From contig QAOA01003577.1 of NCBI GenBank assembly GCA_003255065.1, positions 877,266 to 941,265 of the forward strand: a stretch of 64,000 nt of DNA. Reading direction: 5' to 3'. The position numbers and the translations under genes were made by a program. Of this stretch, positions 26,122 to 38,300 are shown in pieces; the stretch's first letter is position 1; each line of letters begins with the position of its first letter. Source of the stretch: Cercis canadensis (lineage: Eukaryota > Streptophyta > Magnoliopsida > Fabales > Fabaceae). The notes below the pieces were generated by a model. The model was not told the origin of the DNA. It saw only the letters and a program-made list of their open reading frames with translations, and did no database searches.

Positions 26122-27035
26122 TAAGTTTTTTTAGACTCGTATTCTACCATTTCAATAATATGACATAATATAATAATAAAAAATACTTCTCGCATAAAAT
26201 TGGTGATAGGGTGAAGCAGTGAACATGTTGGTGTTTTTTCATGGACCACCAGTCAGTTTCTAAAAGAAAATAACTGTCCTTTGGAATGACACTTGTCTGT
26301 CAATGGTGGGTGAAGTGAGAATGCAGCTTGATAAGGTACTTTCCCAAATGGCCAAGTGTGACAATATTGACAGGTGAAAATGTTGGCACCCGTATGATAT
26401 GTTTTTTTTCTAAGAGTTGCCACTTTTTCATTTAGCCTAGCAATGGTTCACAATTCAATATGACCCACTGGAGTACTGGACTATGGTTTGAGCATTTCGA
26501 GAATTCCACGTGTCTTTACTTTTGACATTGAGTGGCTCTCTAATCTCAAACACACAGTATTTCAATATACTTTTAAGTATATTTATATAAATTTATTTAT
26601 ACAATTAATATAATATAATTTTTAATTTTAATTAAAAATATAAATAATATTATTTATTGTTACTTTTATAGCCTTAAATTTGACAAATTCAATTACGTGA
26701 GAAATAATTAACTGATAGCAATAAGCATTTATCTATATTTTCGCTAAACGTGGGTCCGACAAGGATCTACAGTTGCTCCAAAACTATCATCATGTGCTAT
26801 AGAAGCGCGTGAAGGAAAAACTTCACAATATCTCCAATTTTGTCCTTAATAAAATTATGGGAATTGTTAAGCCATGCATAAACAAATTTTAAATAAAATA
26901 TATAAATAAGGACATAGTATTTCTTAAAATTAAATTTAAAATAAACAGACTTTGTGACATTTGGAAAATAAAATTTGAACAAGGGCCTAAGTGTAAGCAT
27001 TCACATCTGATCTCAGATCTACTCCCCCACTCTGC

Positions 27036-27045
27036 TATAAATATA
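27036..27045 (+). promoter_or_regulatory. TATA box of the methionine synthase gene
   Basis: TATAAATATA lies 1.24 kb before the start codon. A non-coding leader exon follows and ends at 27136 (AAAG|GTACG). The leader intron runs from 27137 to 28270, and the coding exon begins ...AG|AACAATGG. A long intron in the leader is common in highly expressed plant housekeeping genes. Confidence 0.65.
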
Positions 27046-28184
27046 CCGAAGACCACTCCTTGTTGCTCGCGCTCTGCTCTCTGCTTCAATCTCTCCCTAA
27101 CTGTGAAGCGAGAACAGGTCTCAATACACCTCAAAGGTACGAGACTCCCTCTCCTTCATCCATTCTCATGCTAATTATTGTTCTTATACTCCATTAGTAA
27201 GGTATTGCTAAAGGTTCAGCGTCTTTCTCTCTGGTTGATGGTCCATTTCTCTTTTCATTATACACTTCCTTGCTCCCATTTTAGCTTCAAAATGTTAATA
27301 AATATGATCTAGTGCCTACAAAACTTTGTGAATTCTCTTCTTTCTATATATCTTTTCACCACATTCATCTTCACTTTTCCCCTGAGATATACTCTTAAAT
27401 GTGAGCACCTACTTGCATGCACGAATCCTTTTCAATTTTACTTGTCATAGCTATCATTTTGTTCGTAATTATATACCTTTTAAGATTTTGTGTTTTCGAT
27501 TCAAAAGTGATTCACTATTTGTTCACCTGAAGCCTTTGAGAGTCATTGGCTGTTTGTTTTACTAATCGGGTTGCAGATCTGTTGTATTTCGTTATTATAA
27601 TGTGTAGATCTAATACTCAATTCCGTTCATTTGAATGGATCTAATGCTTGAATGGATCTGAATCAAGATAATCCAAGGACCTTATGCAAATCTGATGATT
27701 TCTGAACCAATTATCTAGAATTTGTTTCAACACCAAATGAGCATCGTTTAACTGTCATTCAAGAAATTTCGCTATCCTTACAAGATCAAATGGTTCTTAT
27801 GTGCATGCTCTGCTTTGCTTCTATGCTAAGTTGTTCATTTCTACTTAAACTAGTTTACCCTGCTTTTGTCTGCTAAAGGACTTTATTAGTTTTTTTCATG
27901 GTCACTTGACTCACTTTCGTTCGATGTGATTCATTTTCTCTGTTAGAGTGCCGTTTCGGGTAACTGCTGTTTGGTTTCTATATCTCATGGTTAGATAACT
28001 CCTAAATGATATGTAATCTTTCATGAAACATAGAAACGACTGGAACTCTTACATTATGTTGTCCAAGATGCCAAAGAACTTATAAATCACCTTGAGCATT
28101 ATTGCTTGATGAATTTTCCTTTCCTTTATGTGCTCCATTTGTTATAAACTAAGTGTCTATCAGTTAATTGGCAAGCTATTCTTA

Positions 28185-28202
28185 TGTGTGTGTGTGTGTG
28201 TG
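28185..28202 (+). repeat. TG dinucleotide microsatellite in the MetE leader intron
   Basis: Nine TG units followed by a T-run near the 3' end of the leader intron, about 70 bp before the acceptor. Confidence 0.85.
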
Positions 28203-28274
28203 TTTTTTTTTTCAATATCTAGTCATGTAGACAACTGACTATTGTTTGCAATTTGACCTGATGTTATCAGAACA

Positions 28275-31200
28275 ATGGCATCCCATATTGTTGGATACCC
28301 TCGCATGGGCCCCAAGAGAGAGCTAAAGTTTGCTCTCGAGTCATTCTGGGATGGCAAGAGCAGTGCGGAGGACCTGCAAAAGGTCTCCGCTGATCTCAGG
28401 GGATCAATATGGAAGCAGATGGCTGATGCTGGGATCAAGTACATCCCCAGCAACACTTTTTCCTACTATGATCAGGTGCTTGATGCTACAACCACACTTG
28501 GTGCTGTTCCACCTAGATATGGTTACTCTGGTGGTGAGATTGGATTTGATATCTACTTCTCCATGGCCAGAGGTAATGCAACAGTACCTGCAATGGAGAT
28601 GACCAAGTGGTTTGACACCAACTAGTAAGTGACAGTATATATTATATTGTCTACTAATTATCTAATTGTTGTAACCTAATTACTGATTTATATATGCATT
28701 TATGCAGCCACTTTATTGTCCCTGAATTGGGACCTGATGTGAACTTCACTTATGCTTCTCACAAGGCAGTGGATGAATACAAGGAAGCCAAAGCGGTATG
28801 TTTTCATGTATAACAAAGTCATTTACTTTAGCTGCTCATCACTTGGAAATCTGAGGTTAGGTACTGTGAGCCTAATTGAGCCGTGAGATGCATTGCTATG
28901 AAATTATATCTGCGTCAGGGTCAAAGCTTGAAAAGGCTTAAACTGCTGGCTAACTTCATAGAAGTGATTGCATGTTTTTGCATCTTGCTGTATATATGGT
29001 AGTTCAAGCATGTGCTTCATAGGGAAGTGTTCTGTTAAATGGCCAAAAATAAAAAAAGTCAGGGAAGTGTTCTGCTAGAAGGATGGCCATTGCCTTATTG
29101 GTTTCTCTCACGTGGTCATTATGATAAAATCTTGTTGCTTATTCGTTTATTTATCTAATATCAATGGTATCATTGAATATTTAATTTCATCTGGCAGCTT
29201 GGAGTAGATACTGTTCCAGTCCTCATTGGTCCTGTGTCATACTTGTTGCTGTCCAAACCTGCCAAGGGTGTTGAGAAAACCTTCTCTCTTCTCTCCCTCC
29301 TCCCAAAAGTCCTTTCTGTTTACAAGTAAGAGTTTTCATTTGTCGACAGCTATTAATTATTTGCCCTTTATGATTATTTTGATGATATTGCTCTAACTCG
29401 GATATAACTTTGGACTTTAGGGAAGTTGTGGCTGATCTTAAAGCAGCTGGTGCCTCATGGATTCAATTTGATGAACCAACCCTTGTCTTGGACCTTGACT
29501 CTCACAAATTGCAAGCATTTACTGAGGCATATGCTGAGCTTGAATCTTCTTTATCTGGTTTGAATGTTCTCGTCGAGACCTACTTTGCTGACATTCCTGC
29601 TGAGGCATACAAGACCCTCACTGGTCTGAAGGGTGTCACAGCATATGGATTTGATTTAGTCCGTGGAACTCAGACCCTTGGATTGATCAAGAGTGGGTTC
29701 CCCAGTGACAAATACCTCTTTGCTGGAGTGGTTGATGGAAGGAACATTTGGGCCAATGATCTTGCTGCTTCCCTCAGTATATTAGGGGAACTTGAAGGCA
29801 TTGTGGGCAAAGGTATTTTTTAAATATGAATTTTGTGTACTATTTTGGCGGATGTCCTTAGTTAATGTATTTTCTTGACATATCAATTTTTGAAACTGTA
29901 TGCAGATAAACTTGTTGTGTCCACCTCCTGCTCACTTCTTCATACTGCTGTTGATCTTGTTAATGAGACCAAGTTGGATGATGAGATCAAGTCATGGCTT
30001 GCTTTTGCTGCCCAAAAGATTGTTGAAGTGAATGCATTGGCCAAGGCATTGTCTGGTGCAAAGGATGAGGTAAAGGCCATTACTTTTAGTTCATCTCACA
30101 TCTGATGAAAATTGCTGCCAAAAAATAACTTGATATGTTTGTTACCCAATGAATATAAGGTGTTAAACTTCAAATTAGTGCAAGAAATCTTCAGTGCGAA
30201 GCTGTAACACTTGTATTGTCAAATGACATATTCATTTGATTTGAAATTTGGCTAAGAGAGTTTGTGTGTTATATCAGACTTCAGAAAAATAATTTTGGAA
30301 CCATGAACCTGGATGCAGGTTAATTTATGAAATGATCTGCCAATTAACAAAATATAGTTTATTCTGAGTTTGCTAATAGAAATGTTAATTTACAAGTCCA
30401 CTTTTGTTTCTTTTCTGTCTGTTTTACCACATGGTTAACTAATTCATTGCTTTAATTGTTTTGTTTTCAGGCTTTCTTCTCTGCTAATGGTGCAGCTCAG
30501 GCTTCAAGGAAGTCCTCTCCCAGAGTGACTGATGAGGCAGTTCAGAAGGCTGTGAGTGCTCAACTTCCATTGTTTTGTTCAGCTGGCTATGTTCCAGAAA
30601 TTGCTCTGTTTTAACTAGCGACTTACTTTCTTGCTTTCTCAGGCTGCTGCATTGAAGGGTTCTGACCATCGCCGTGCTACTAATGTCAGTGCCAGACTGG
30701 ATGCTCAGCAGAAGAAGCTCAACCTTCCAATTCTCCCAACTACCACTATTGGATCATTCCCTCAGACTGTAGAGTTGAGGAGGGTACGCCGTGAATACAA
30801 GGCCAAAAAGTAAGAGAAGCTGAATCAGCTGATATCTATCCTTGTTTTCTTCAGCATGTGCCTTCTTTTATTGACCCTAATCTTGTTTTCATCAGGATCT
30901 CTGAGGAAGAGTATGTTAAGGCAATTAAAGAGGAAATCAAAAAAGTTGTACAACTCCAGGAAGAGCTTGATATTGATGTCCTGGTCCATGGGGAACCTGA
31001 GGTGAGCTCTCATCTACACATATGACTAATTATTGTTCTATTGAAGTAAAGAATGAGAGATAGCTTTGCTACACTTATGTTGTTATGGTAGATCTTTCTT
31101 CTTTTTTCTATTGGAAGAATAACATACTTTTGTCATATTTTCTGCCCCCTTTTTTTATTAGATTGCTCATTCTTAATTGCACTTCCCACTAATTCTGGAT

Positions 31201-32253
31201 TTTTTCTGTTACAGAGGAATGATATGGTTGAGTACTTTGGCGAGCAGTTGTCTGGGTTTGCCTTTACTGTTAACGGGTGGGTGCAATCTTATGGATCTCG
31301 TTGTGTCAAGCCACCAATCATCTATGGTGATGTGAGCCGCCCAAAGCCTATGACTGTCTTCTGGTCATCTACAGCTCAGAGCATGACCAAACGCCCAATG
31401 AAGGGAATGCTTACTGGCCCTGTCACCATTCTCAACTGGTCCTTTGTTCGCAATGACCAGCCTAGGTATAAACTCAAGAACCATTATAATATGTGGTGAA
31501 AAATGAAAGTAAAAATTAGAAGGGCCAAGAAAGAGAATATATATTCATCAAATTTTAATTTCTAACATGGTGTATAAATCTATTCCCAGATCTGAGACTA
31601 CCTACCAGATTGCTTTGGCCATCAAGGATGAAGTAGAAGATCTTGAGAAAGCTGGCATTAATGTTATCCAAATTGATGAGGCTGCTTTAAGAGAGGGTTT
31701 ACCTCTGAGGAAGTCAGAGCAAGCTCACTACTTGGACTGGGCTGTCCACTCCTTCAGGATCACCAACGTTGGTGTGCAGGATACCACTCAGGTATTTCCC
31801 TATTACAAATCAGTGGATTGGAATTTGTTTCTTCTTTACTGGTATCTTATAATAAACATATTTTGTATTGTGAACAATTGACAGATCCACACCCACATGT
31901 GCTACTCTAACTTCAATGACATCATCCACTCAATCATTGATATGGATGCTGATGTGATCACCATTGAGAACTCTCGTTCTGATGAAAAGCTCCTTTCAGT
32001 CTTCCGTGAAGGAGTGAAGTATGGTGCTGGAATTGGCCCTGGTGTCTATGACATCCACTCTCCCAGAATACCACCAACTGAAGAAATTGCTGATAGGATC
32101 AACAAGATGCTTGCAGTGCTTGAGAAGAACATCTTGTGGGTCAACCCTGATTGTGGCCTCAAGACTCGCAAGTACACTGAGGTCAAGCCCGCCCTCACTA
32201 ACATGGTTGATGCTGCAAAACTCATCCGTAACCAACTTGCCAGTGCCAAGTGA
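28275..32253 (+). CDS. MS: Cobalamin-independent methionine synthase (MetE), 11 coding exons
   Basis: Coding exons: 28275-28624, 28708-28795, 29198-29325, 29421-29812, 29906-30069, 30471-30551, 30643-30809, 30896-31001, 31215-31465, 31590-31791 and 31885-32253. All introns are GT-AG, all phases agree, and the protein is exactly 765 aa, the usual length of plant cytosolic MetE. It transfers a methyl group from 5-methyltetrahydrofolate polyglutamate to homocysteine, giving methionine for protein and SAM synthesis. The N-terminus [20 protein letters not shown] is typical, and there is no transit peptide. Predicted zinc ligands fall at the expected positions: His647 and Cys649 (HTHMCYSN), Glu671 (TIENSRS) and Cys733 (PDCGLKTR). 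The gene looks fully functional. Confidence 0.97.
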
Positions 32254-33458
32254 ATGGTATAAAAAAGTAGAATCTCAATAGTCACATTGGCTCTTGATTC
32301 AAAGTAAAGGGAAATTTTCTGTTTTCTTATTGCAATAACTGTGTGATGAATATTTAGGTGTTTAGTATGCTCTTGTGAGCAATTGATTTCTCTTCCCCCT
32401 TCCCTTTTTTCTCTGTCCCCAAATATTTTGTATTTTTGTGGCTTGGCCTCAATTTTCCAAGTCACAAAATGTTTACTGTTATTTTAGTGTATCAAATGGA
32501 AATGTATTACCTATTTTGTGCAAATAACCATGAGTATCTTTGTCTTCAATTTCTCCATACTTCAACGAGTTTGTTTTTCTGGTGGACTAAATACTATACT
32601 CGTTCATTACCAAAGAAGTACGGAGTTATTCACAAAAACAAAGTAGGGAGGAGTTTAACACAACTGCGGTGAAAAATTATAGTTTGTACAGAGAAAGTGT
32701 AGAATTTTTAGAAGATTCATTCAACCACCATTTTGCAGATAGAATATTCTGAAAGTGGAACTTAAGAATCTAGCTATTTATATTCCACGAGAAATTTTGC
32801 CTCTCATGAATCTTGGCCCCTAGATTCTGCATCAGAAGCTATCCAAAATTAAGAAAAAGAACGCTTTCTCTTTTATTTTTCGTGATTACGTGCAGATAAG
32901 AGCTCACTTCAGGNNNNNNNCCCCCCCCCCCCCCCCCAATGGATCAGGACATCAAAATCAAGGCTTATTGGCACAAAAAATACACTTTTCAAAACTATTT
33001 ATGCATTTGGGCTAGTTTCTAAATAATTTACTAAAATGGTAATATCTCTCACATTGAGAGCTAACATATCAAATGGAGTCACTTTATATCTCCAATCCGA
33101 CTCCAAAAACTACCGTAATCATGAAAATATTTGCAAAAGAACGATATTAATGAAAATAAGTTAGTAATGCATTGTTGTAGGAATTGGTCCAGTTTGTGAT
33201 GTATTATTTTATTTTTTTAAGAAAGAATTGCGTTTACCCTAATAAAAAAATGATGACAAATTATTTAATAAAAATATTATCATATCCATCGGCATTTCAA
33301 GTGATATTTTAATTTCCATGAACTGAAGTGGGATCCCATTGAACTTGTTTGTTGTTTGCTTTAAGTACTTGAACTCTTAAATAATTGAGTAAACTTACAT
33401 TTGAGTACTCGAAATATTCGAGTTTCAACAAAATCATCATTCAAATATCAATAATTAC
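32254..33458. other. MetE 3' flank with a sequence gap
   Basis: The 3'UTR and AT-rich spacer. Seven Ns at 32914-32920 are followed by 17 C bases (32921-32937), which marks an assembly gap beside a homopolymer. No gene is seen. Confidence 0.7.
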
Positions 33459-35220
33459 AGGTGACAGAATTGCTGACGTGTCACCGTTAACTGCTTGCGT
33501 GACACGTTAAGGATTTGTCTGACATTTTAACTTGACATTGTGGCATATAATGTGGATTATGTTTAATTATAATTTTGGTCCTCTTATTTTAACAACTTGA
33601 ATTTTTTAGTTCTCTTTCTTTAAAAATGAACTATTGAGTTATTCTATATTCATAAAATGTACAATTTTGATCATTTTGTCTTTAAGTTAAAATTCTCAGG
33701 TTTATTTCAAGGTGTAAAGTTATCTGATTCATAATCTCACCGTTCAGATTAAAGAGTTACGTCTTGTGAACTTTTACACTCAATTTCAGCTTGATTTAAT
33801 GGTGGAACTTAGCTCAAAATACTAAAACTATAAGTTTTTATTTAATCAAGATCTAGATCCATTCATCGTTAGATTGAGTTAAAATTTAGTGGGAAAGTTC
33901 ACAAGACGTAGCTCTTCAATCTGAATGGTGAGATTATGAATTAAGAAACTTTACACCTTGAAATAAACATAATAATTTTGATTTAAAGACAAAATGACCA
34001 AAATAGTATATTTTATGAATATAGAGGGACTTAATAGTTCATTTTTAAATAAAGATAACTAAAAAATTTAAGTTGTTAAAATAGAGGAACTAAAATTGTA
34101 ATTAAGCCAAAAAAAAAATGGCACACGTGATGCTCCATGCGATGTCGTTTTTTTATTTCTCATTTGGTTAAACATCGTCTTCCTCCCTTTCTCTAAAGTG
34201 CAGGAACCCTGACCCCCAACCTCCCTAACATCAAGAAGCTCGCTGATACCGGCCTTTTGTTTGCCAAGCACATCAAAGAGAATTACCGTAAGAAGCCTTA
34301 GAAGGAAGATGATCACTGGTTCTCCGCACGACGTCGTTGGGTACCAGTTTTCTTTCTCTTGACCCCACTCTTTATGCTGTGTATTGTACTGAGTGGACCC
34401 TTTCATTTCAATGCGCCCTTCGGCGCATTTCTTTGAATAGCCCATGTGCGAGCTCCCACTGCTTGGCCCGAAGCACATTACGTAACACAACATTGTAAGC
34501 AAACACAAAAGGAGAATACAAAGCCTATTCGTTGATCCAATCCAGAAGGGCAAGCGAGCGTTGCCAATCAGGCTCACGGGAGAGGAGGGAAACCATGAAC
34601 CGAATCGAAAGCTGCCTCCCTTTGTAGGGTGACATTAAAGCAAACAGTTGTTGCTCATTCTGGGTCTATCCAATTGATTTCAACAAGTCGTCCATATCCA
34701 CGCTATGCTCTAGGAACGCAGGTTCTTGCTTTCTGCCAAGTCTTTGGGTCTTGTGAGGAGAATTTTTCCTCCATACATCATTGGCAATGTTAGAGGCTGA
34801 GACTGTGAGAAGGGTGAGTTTGTATACGGCTTTTCTCCTGCTCTTCTTGAAGGATATAGAGCTCGAGCCACTTGTTCGTGCAAAGGACAGTAATGGAAGG
34901 GAGAAAACGGAAGATGAGAGGGAATCCAATAAGGTCGAAGTAGCAGAAAATGAGAGTGTACACATTACTCTATAGACAAGATTGTTACAAATTAAGGGTC
35001 AGTGAAGTGAACTCCATGTTAAGCTTCAGCTCTGCTGCTCCTTGCTGTGCATTCAGCTATGGAGGTTGAACTTGAAGGAATCCAACTATCAACGATCCCA
35101 AGTCGAAGGTTTAACCAATAGAGAAATAAAAGAAACGACACCGCATGGAGCATCACGTGTGTATTTTTTTTTTTTTTTATGTAAGTAGTTAATGGTAACA
35201 CGTCAGCAATTCCGTCACCT
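33459..35220. mobile_element. Long-inverted-repeat DNA transposon, about 1.76 kb, carrying foreign segments
   Basis: The ends are inverted copies: AGGTGACAGAATTGCTGACG at 33459 and, on the opposite strand, AGGTGACGGAATTGCTGACG ending at 35220. The inner parts of the arms also match (CACGTGATGCTCCATGCG, near 34123 and, inverted, near 35140-35160) up to a shared GGTTAAAC. The left arm is interrupted by another element (33561-34107). The interior (about 34180-35100) is richer in GC than its surroundings, has several broken reading frames and an 8-bp hairpin (34410-34429). This resembles a Mutator-like or foldback element with captured gene fragments, but no transposase and no clear target duplication were found. 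Confidence 0.6.
33561..34107. mobile_element. Foldback element inserted in the left arm of the larger transposon
   Basis: Nearly the whole 547-bp element is one inverted repeat. Arms of about 260 bp run inward from GTTTAATTATAATTTTGGTC at the left and, inverted, GCTTAATTACAATTTTAG at the right, and meet around a loop of about 30 bases near 33822-33852. Arm identity is roughly 80-85% by eye. It has no coding capacity. It separates parts of the outer arm that are contiguous in the right arm, so it inserted after the larger element. Confidence 0.75.
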
Positions 35221-35308
35221 TAATTTAACAGCTGAATAAGAGCAAAAGAAAATCCCACGGGGCCACAAGTCTTCTAGACAAGAGAGTGAAGTTTGACAAG
35301 AGGAAGCA

Positions 35309-38300
35309 ATGTACAAAACAAAGCTGCAAGAGTTTTGCCAGAAGAGATCATGGAACTTACCGGAGTACTCGACGAGCAGAGAAGGTCCCGATCACAATCC
35401 TCGCCACACTGCCACCGTCACTGTTAATGGGATTGATTTTCATACCTCGTCACCTTGTAGAACCGCCAAGGAAGCCCAAAACAATGCAGCTAAGCTCGCC
35501 TTCGAACACTTCTGGATTCTTCCAAGACCTTCTCTACCCAATTCACCTTCTTCTTTTCCTCCACCTTCTTCTTTTCCTCCACCTCCTTCAAATCCACCAT
35601 CTTTCCCGAACCCTCCTTTTCCCCAACCTTCTTTCCCACAACCTTCTCTTGTGCCGTCGAATTTACCCCAACTTTCATTTCCGCAACCTTCTCTTCCGCA
35701 GCCTTCAGTTCCAGCACCTTCTGGTATGTGTCATTACTGTCGCTTTAACTTTTTAATGTCATCGTCATTACTATTTCTCCTTAGTGACTTCACTTAATTG
35801 CATGTTAGTTTCAGGAGATATTATTGAAGGAATGCCAATTTTTTTTTTTGTTTTTGGTTGTTGCCAAAAGATAATTTGCCTACCACTTTCGTGGGCTGAA
35901 TTGTGAAATTCAGGTCTAACGCAATATGATTACCATGATATTTGCATGATCCCCTATTTTTTAATGATTAATGCACCTTCTTCTGAAGGATTAGGTAAAA
36001 ATCAAGTACATAAACACTTGGAAATTATAATGGTGACATTGTCGGAATTAAGCTCTGGCCTGCTAGTTTTGAGCTGTTCAGGTGGGTTGCCATAATGTGT
36101 CCCCTTCATTGCAAGTTGTAGGTACTGTTACTTTCTTTGTTACAAAATAGTAAAAGCTACGGAGTTTGGTCCTATTACTACATGAAGTAGGTTAATCCTT
36201 CAAGACACATTATATTTCTCTGCTAATTTACTAGTGTTTCAAATTAGGTTATCATGTCATTCTATAGCATTGGGATTGTGTGTCTTTCCTTGTTCATTAA
36301 TCAAAGATAGGGAATTTTTCTTCTTATTCCTGATGCTTATGTCTAATAGTATATTATTGAATCCAGAAAAGGGAAGATTTTTATTTGTCTGACACAATCA
36401 TCCGAAATTTAAGGCATGTGATAGACTCATGTTGATTTGCATAACCTTGCAGATTTGCCTGGTCCAGTCACTGATGTTGATAGTATATTACTAGGAAGAA
36501 GTATGTTGCAACCAAAGTTACAAGAAGCATCTGAAACTTCTCAGATCAATAATCCTGTTGCTGCTGTTGAAGATAATACGAAAGCTAGAGATCAGAGAAA
36601 TGATTTAGGTACTCTTTATCTTCTCTTCTTTTATTCATTTGATAGATTATCATATTTCAATAGAATGCTTGTGTGTTTAAATGTGTTCCTGACAAGTAGG
36701 TTTTGCATCTTTCTGTTGGCAGATAGAGAGGGAGGGAGAGTTTTCCATGGGGGTGGCGTGAGGGAGATTGAATTTGTTTGCATCTGATTTTCTTGAAAGA
36801 ATGACAGTGTTTTCCCTCTTAAGGGATGGCTGTGTTTTTAGTCTTAAAAGAAATTAAGAGAAGTGGTTATTATGGTTTTTACCAGTATTAGGTTCCTATC
36901 TCTCCTCACACATACGCATCAATAGATGTTGCAATACATATGTATGTATTGATTTGAACATAGGTATTACTTTTAGATAACACTTCAGATTTCAGTTAGC
37001 ATATAATATCTATTTAGAATGTTTTTCTAAAAAATATCCACAGGGAAGATGATTAATTGTATGCACCTTAGTTGCGCTTGCACGTTTAATGATGCGATGA
37101 CATTTCAACTACTGATTCACATTATTTTTTGAGATGAATAATTCGGGCTTATTTTGTGTGGCCTTGTGCAACATCATGCCCATTCTTTGCAGCCTTATCC
37201 GAGCTGCAGTGTTGCATGTGCAACATGTGCCTTTTCTATGGTTCATCCATCCATGGCATACGTTATGTGTGTTGCTCATATTAAGCTGCTATGACATTTC
37301 AATTAGTAAAGCATAGTTATTAAAGAATTGATTCTCATAGAGAGAAGGGATAATGGAAAAATTGATTTGGGGAGAAATTTATAAGGGAAGAATTGTTTCT
37401 ACAAGGAGTTATCTATTGGAGCTCCTCTGAGATTGGATTCTCCTAGAATTGATTCTGGTGTATGAGGCAGTAAATAGAGTGATTTGCAGTGTACGAGGCA
37501 GTAAATAGAGTGGTTTGTGATGTACAAGGTAGTAAATAGATAATTCATTCTCCCAGAATAGATTGTGGGAGAAATTTTCCCAAACAGGCCAGCAAGCATT
37601 GTATGTGCAACATGTGCCACTTTCTGTATGCTTGGCATGCGCTACATGTGTGACAGTGAAGGTAGCCACATACTCTAGTTGCCCTGATTCTGTTAGGTTA
37701 TGACATTTGTAATTTTTCTCTAGTATTACCTGTCTGCTCTTGTGGACAGATTTCTGTCGGCAAGCTCATAGCAGTGATATTTTCTGGTCTATGTTCGTCT
37801 ATCCCTCTTCTCTTCCTCTGTTTCTTACCCCTCTAAATTTCCGTCCCTAAAATTTTCTCTCTTTTCTTTTCTTCTTTTTCTTGTGGCTGGACAAATAGGT
37901 ACTTTCTGCCACCAGCCCAGTGCCTCTTGCTGTCAGCAGGCAGTATGGCTGGTGGTGGTGGCAGAAGCTAGATAGGCTGGATTTTCATTTTAAGTTTTTT
38001 TCACCTCTCAATTGGTCTTCAGTTCATTCAGGTCATGTACTAATAAATTCTCACAGGGGCCTTGTGTGGCTGAGCCCCAATTTGTTTGGTGCCCTGGCTA
38101 AATTGTCGTTATGCGATAAAGTATATACCATATTAATCTATTAGAAGAGAAAATTGAATCAGCTCCAAACATCTATTATATTGTGTTAATTGTCATTATT
38201 AGTATATAACTATACCTTTGAACTTTGGATGATTTTGGAGTTGTTTTGAGTTATGCTTTAAGCTTGAGTTATGATTTTTACTTAGTAGTCCCATGACAAA

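Larger units (their letters stand above)
14236..26999. other. Gene-poor, AT-rich region of about 12.8 kb
   Basis: No gene could be supported on either strand. The DNA is dominated by A+T with many homopolymers. Items listed separately are a degenerate tandem repeat (17820-18170), a GC-rich island (21430-21900) and a possible transposon end (25900-26121). Single Ns lie at 21703 and 25647. Small ORFs such as 24181-24417 (minus) and 22942-23175 (plus) show no recognisable motif. Confidence 0.6.

Noticed and set aside
32914-32937. N-run followed by 17 C bases
   Set aside because: Considered as a structural motif, but it sits directly at a gap, so it is most likely a sequencing or assembly artefact.
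34068-34577. 169-codon minus-strand ORF
   Set aside because: It starts inside the transposon interior and ends in the foldback arm. It has no recognised domain and is best seen as a chance frame within a mobile element.
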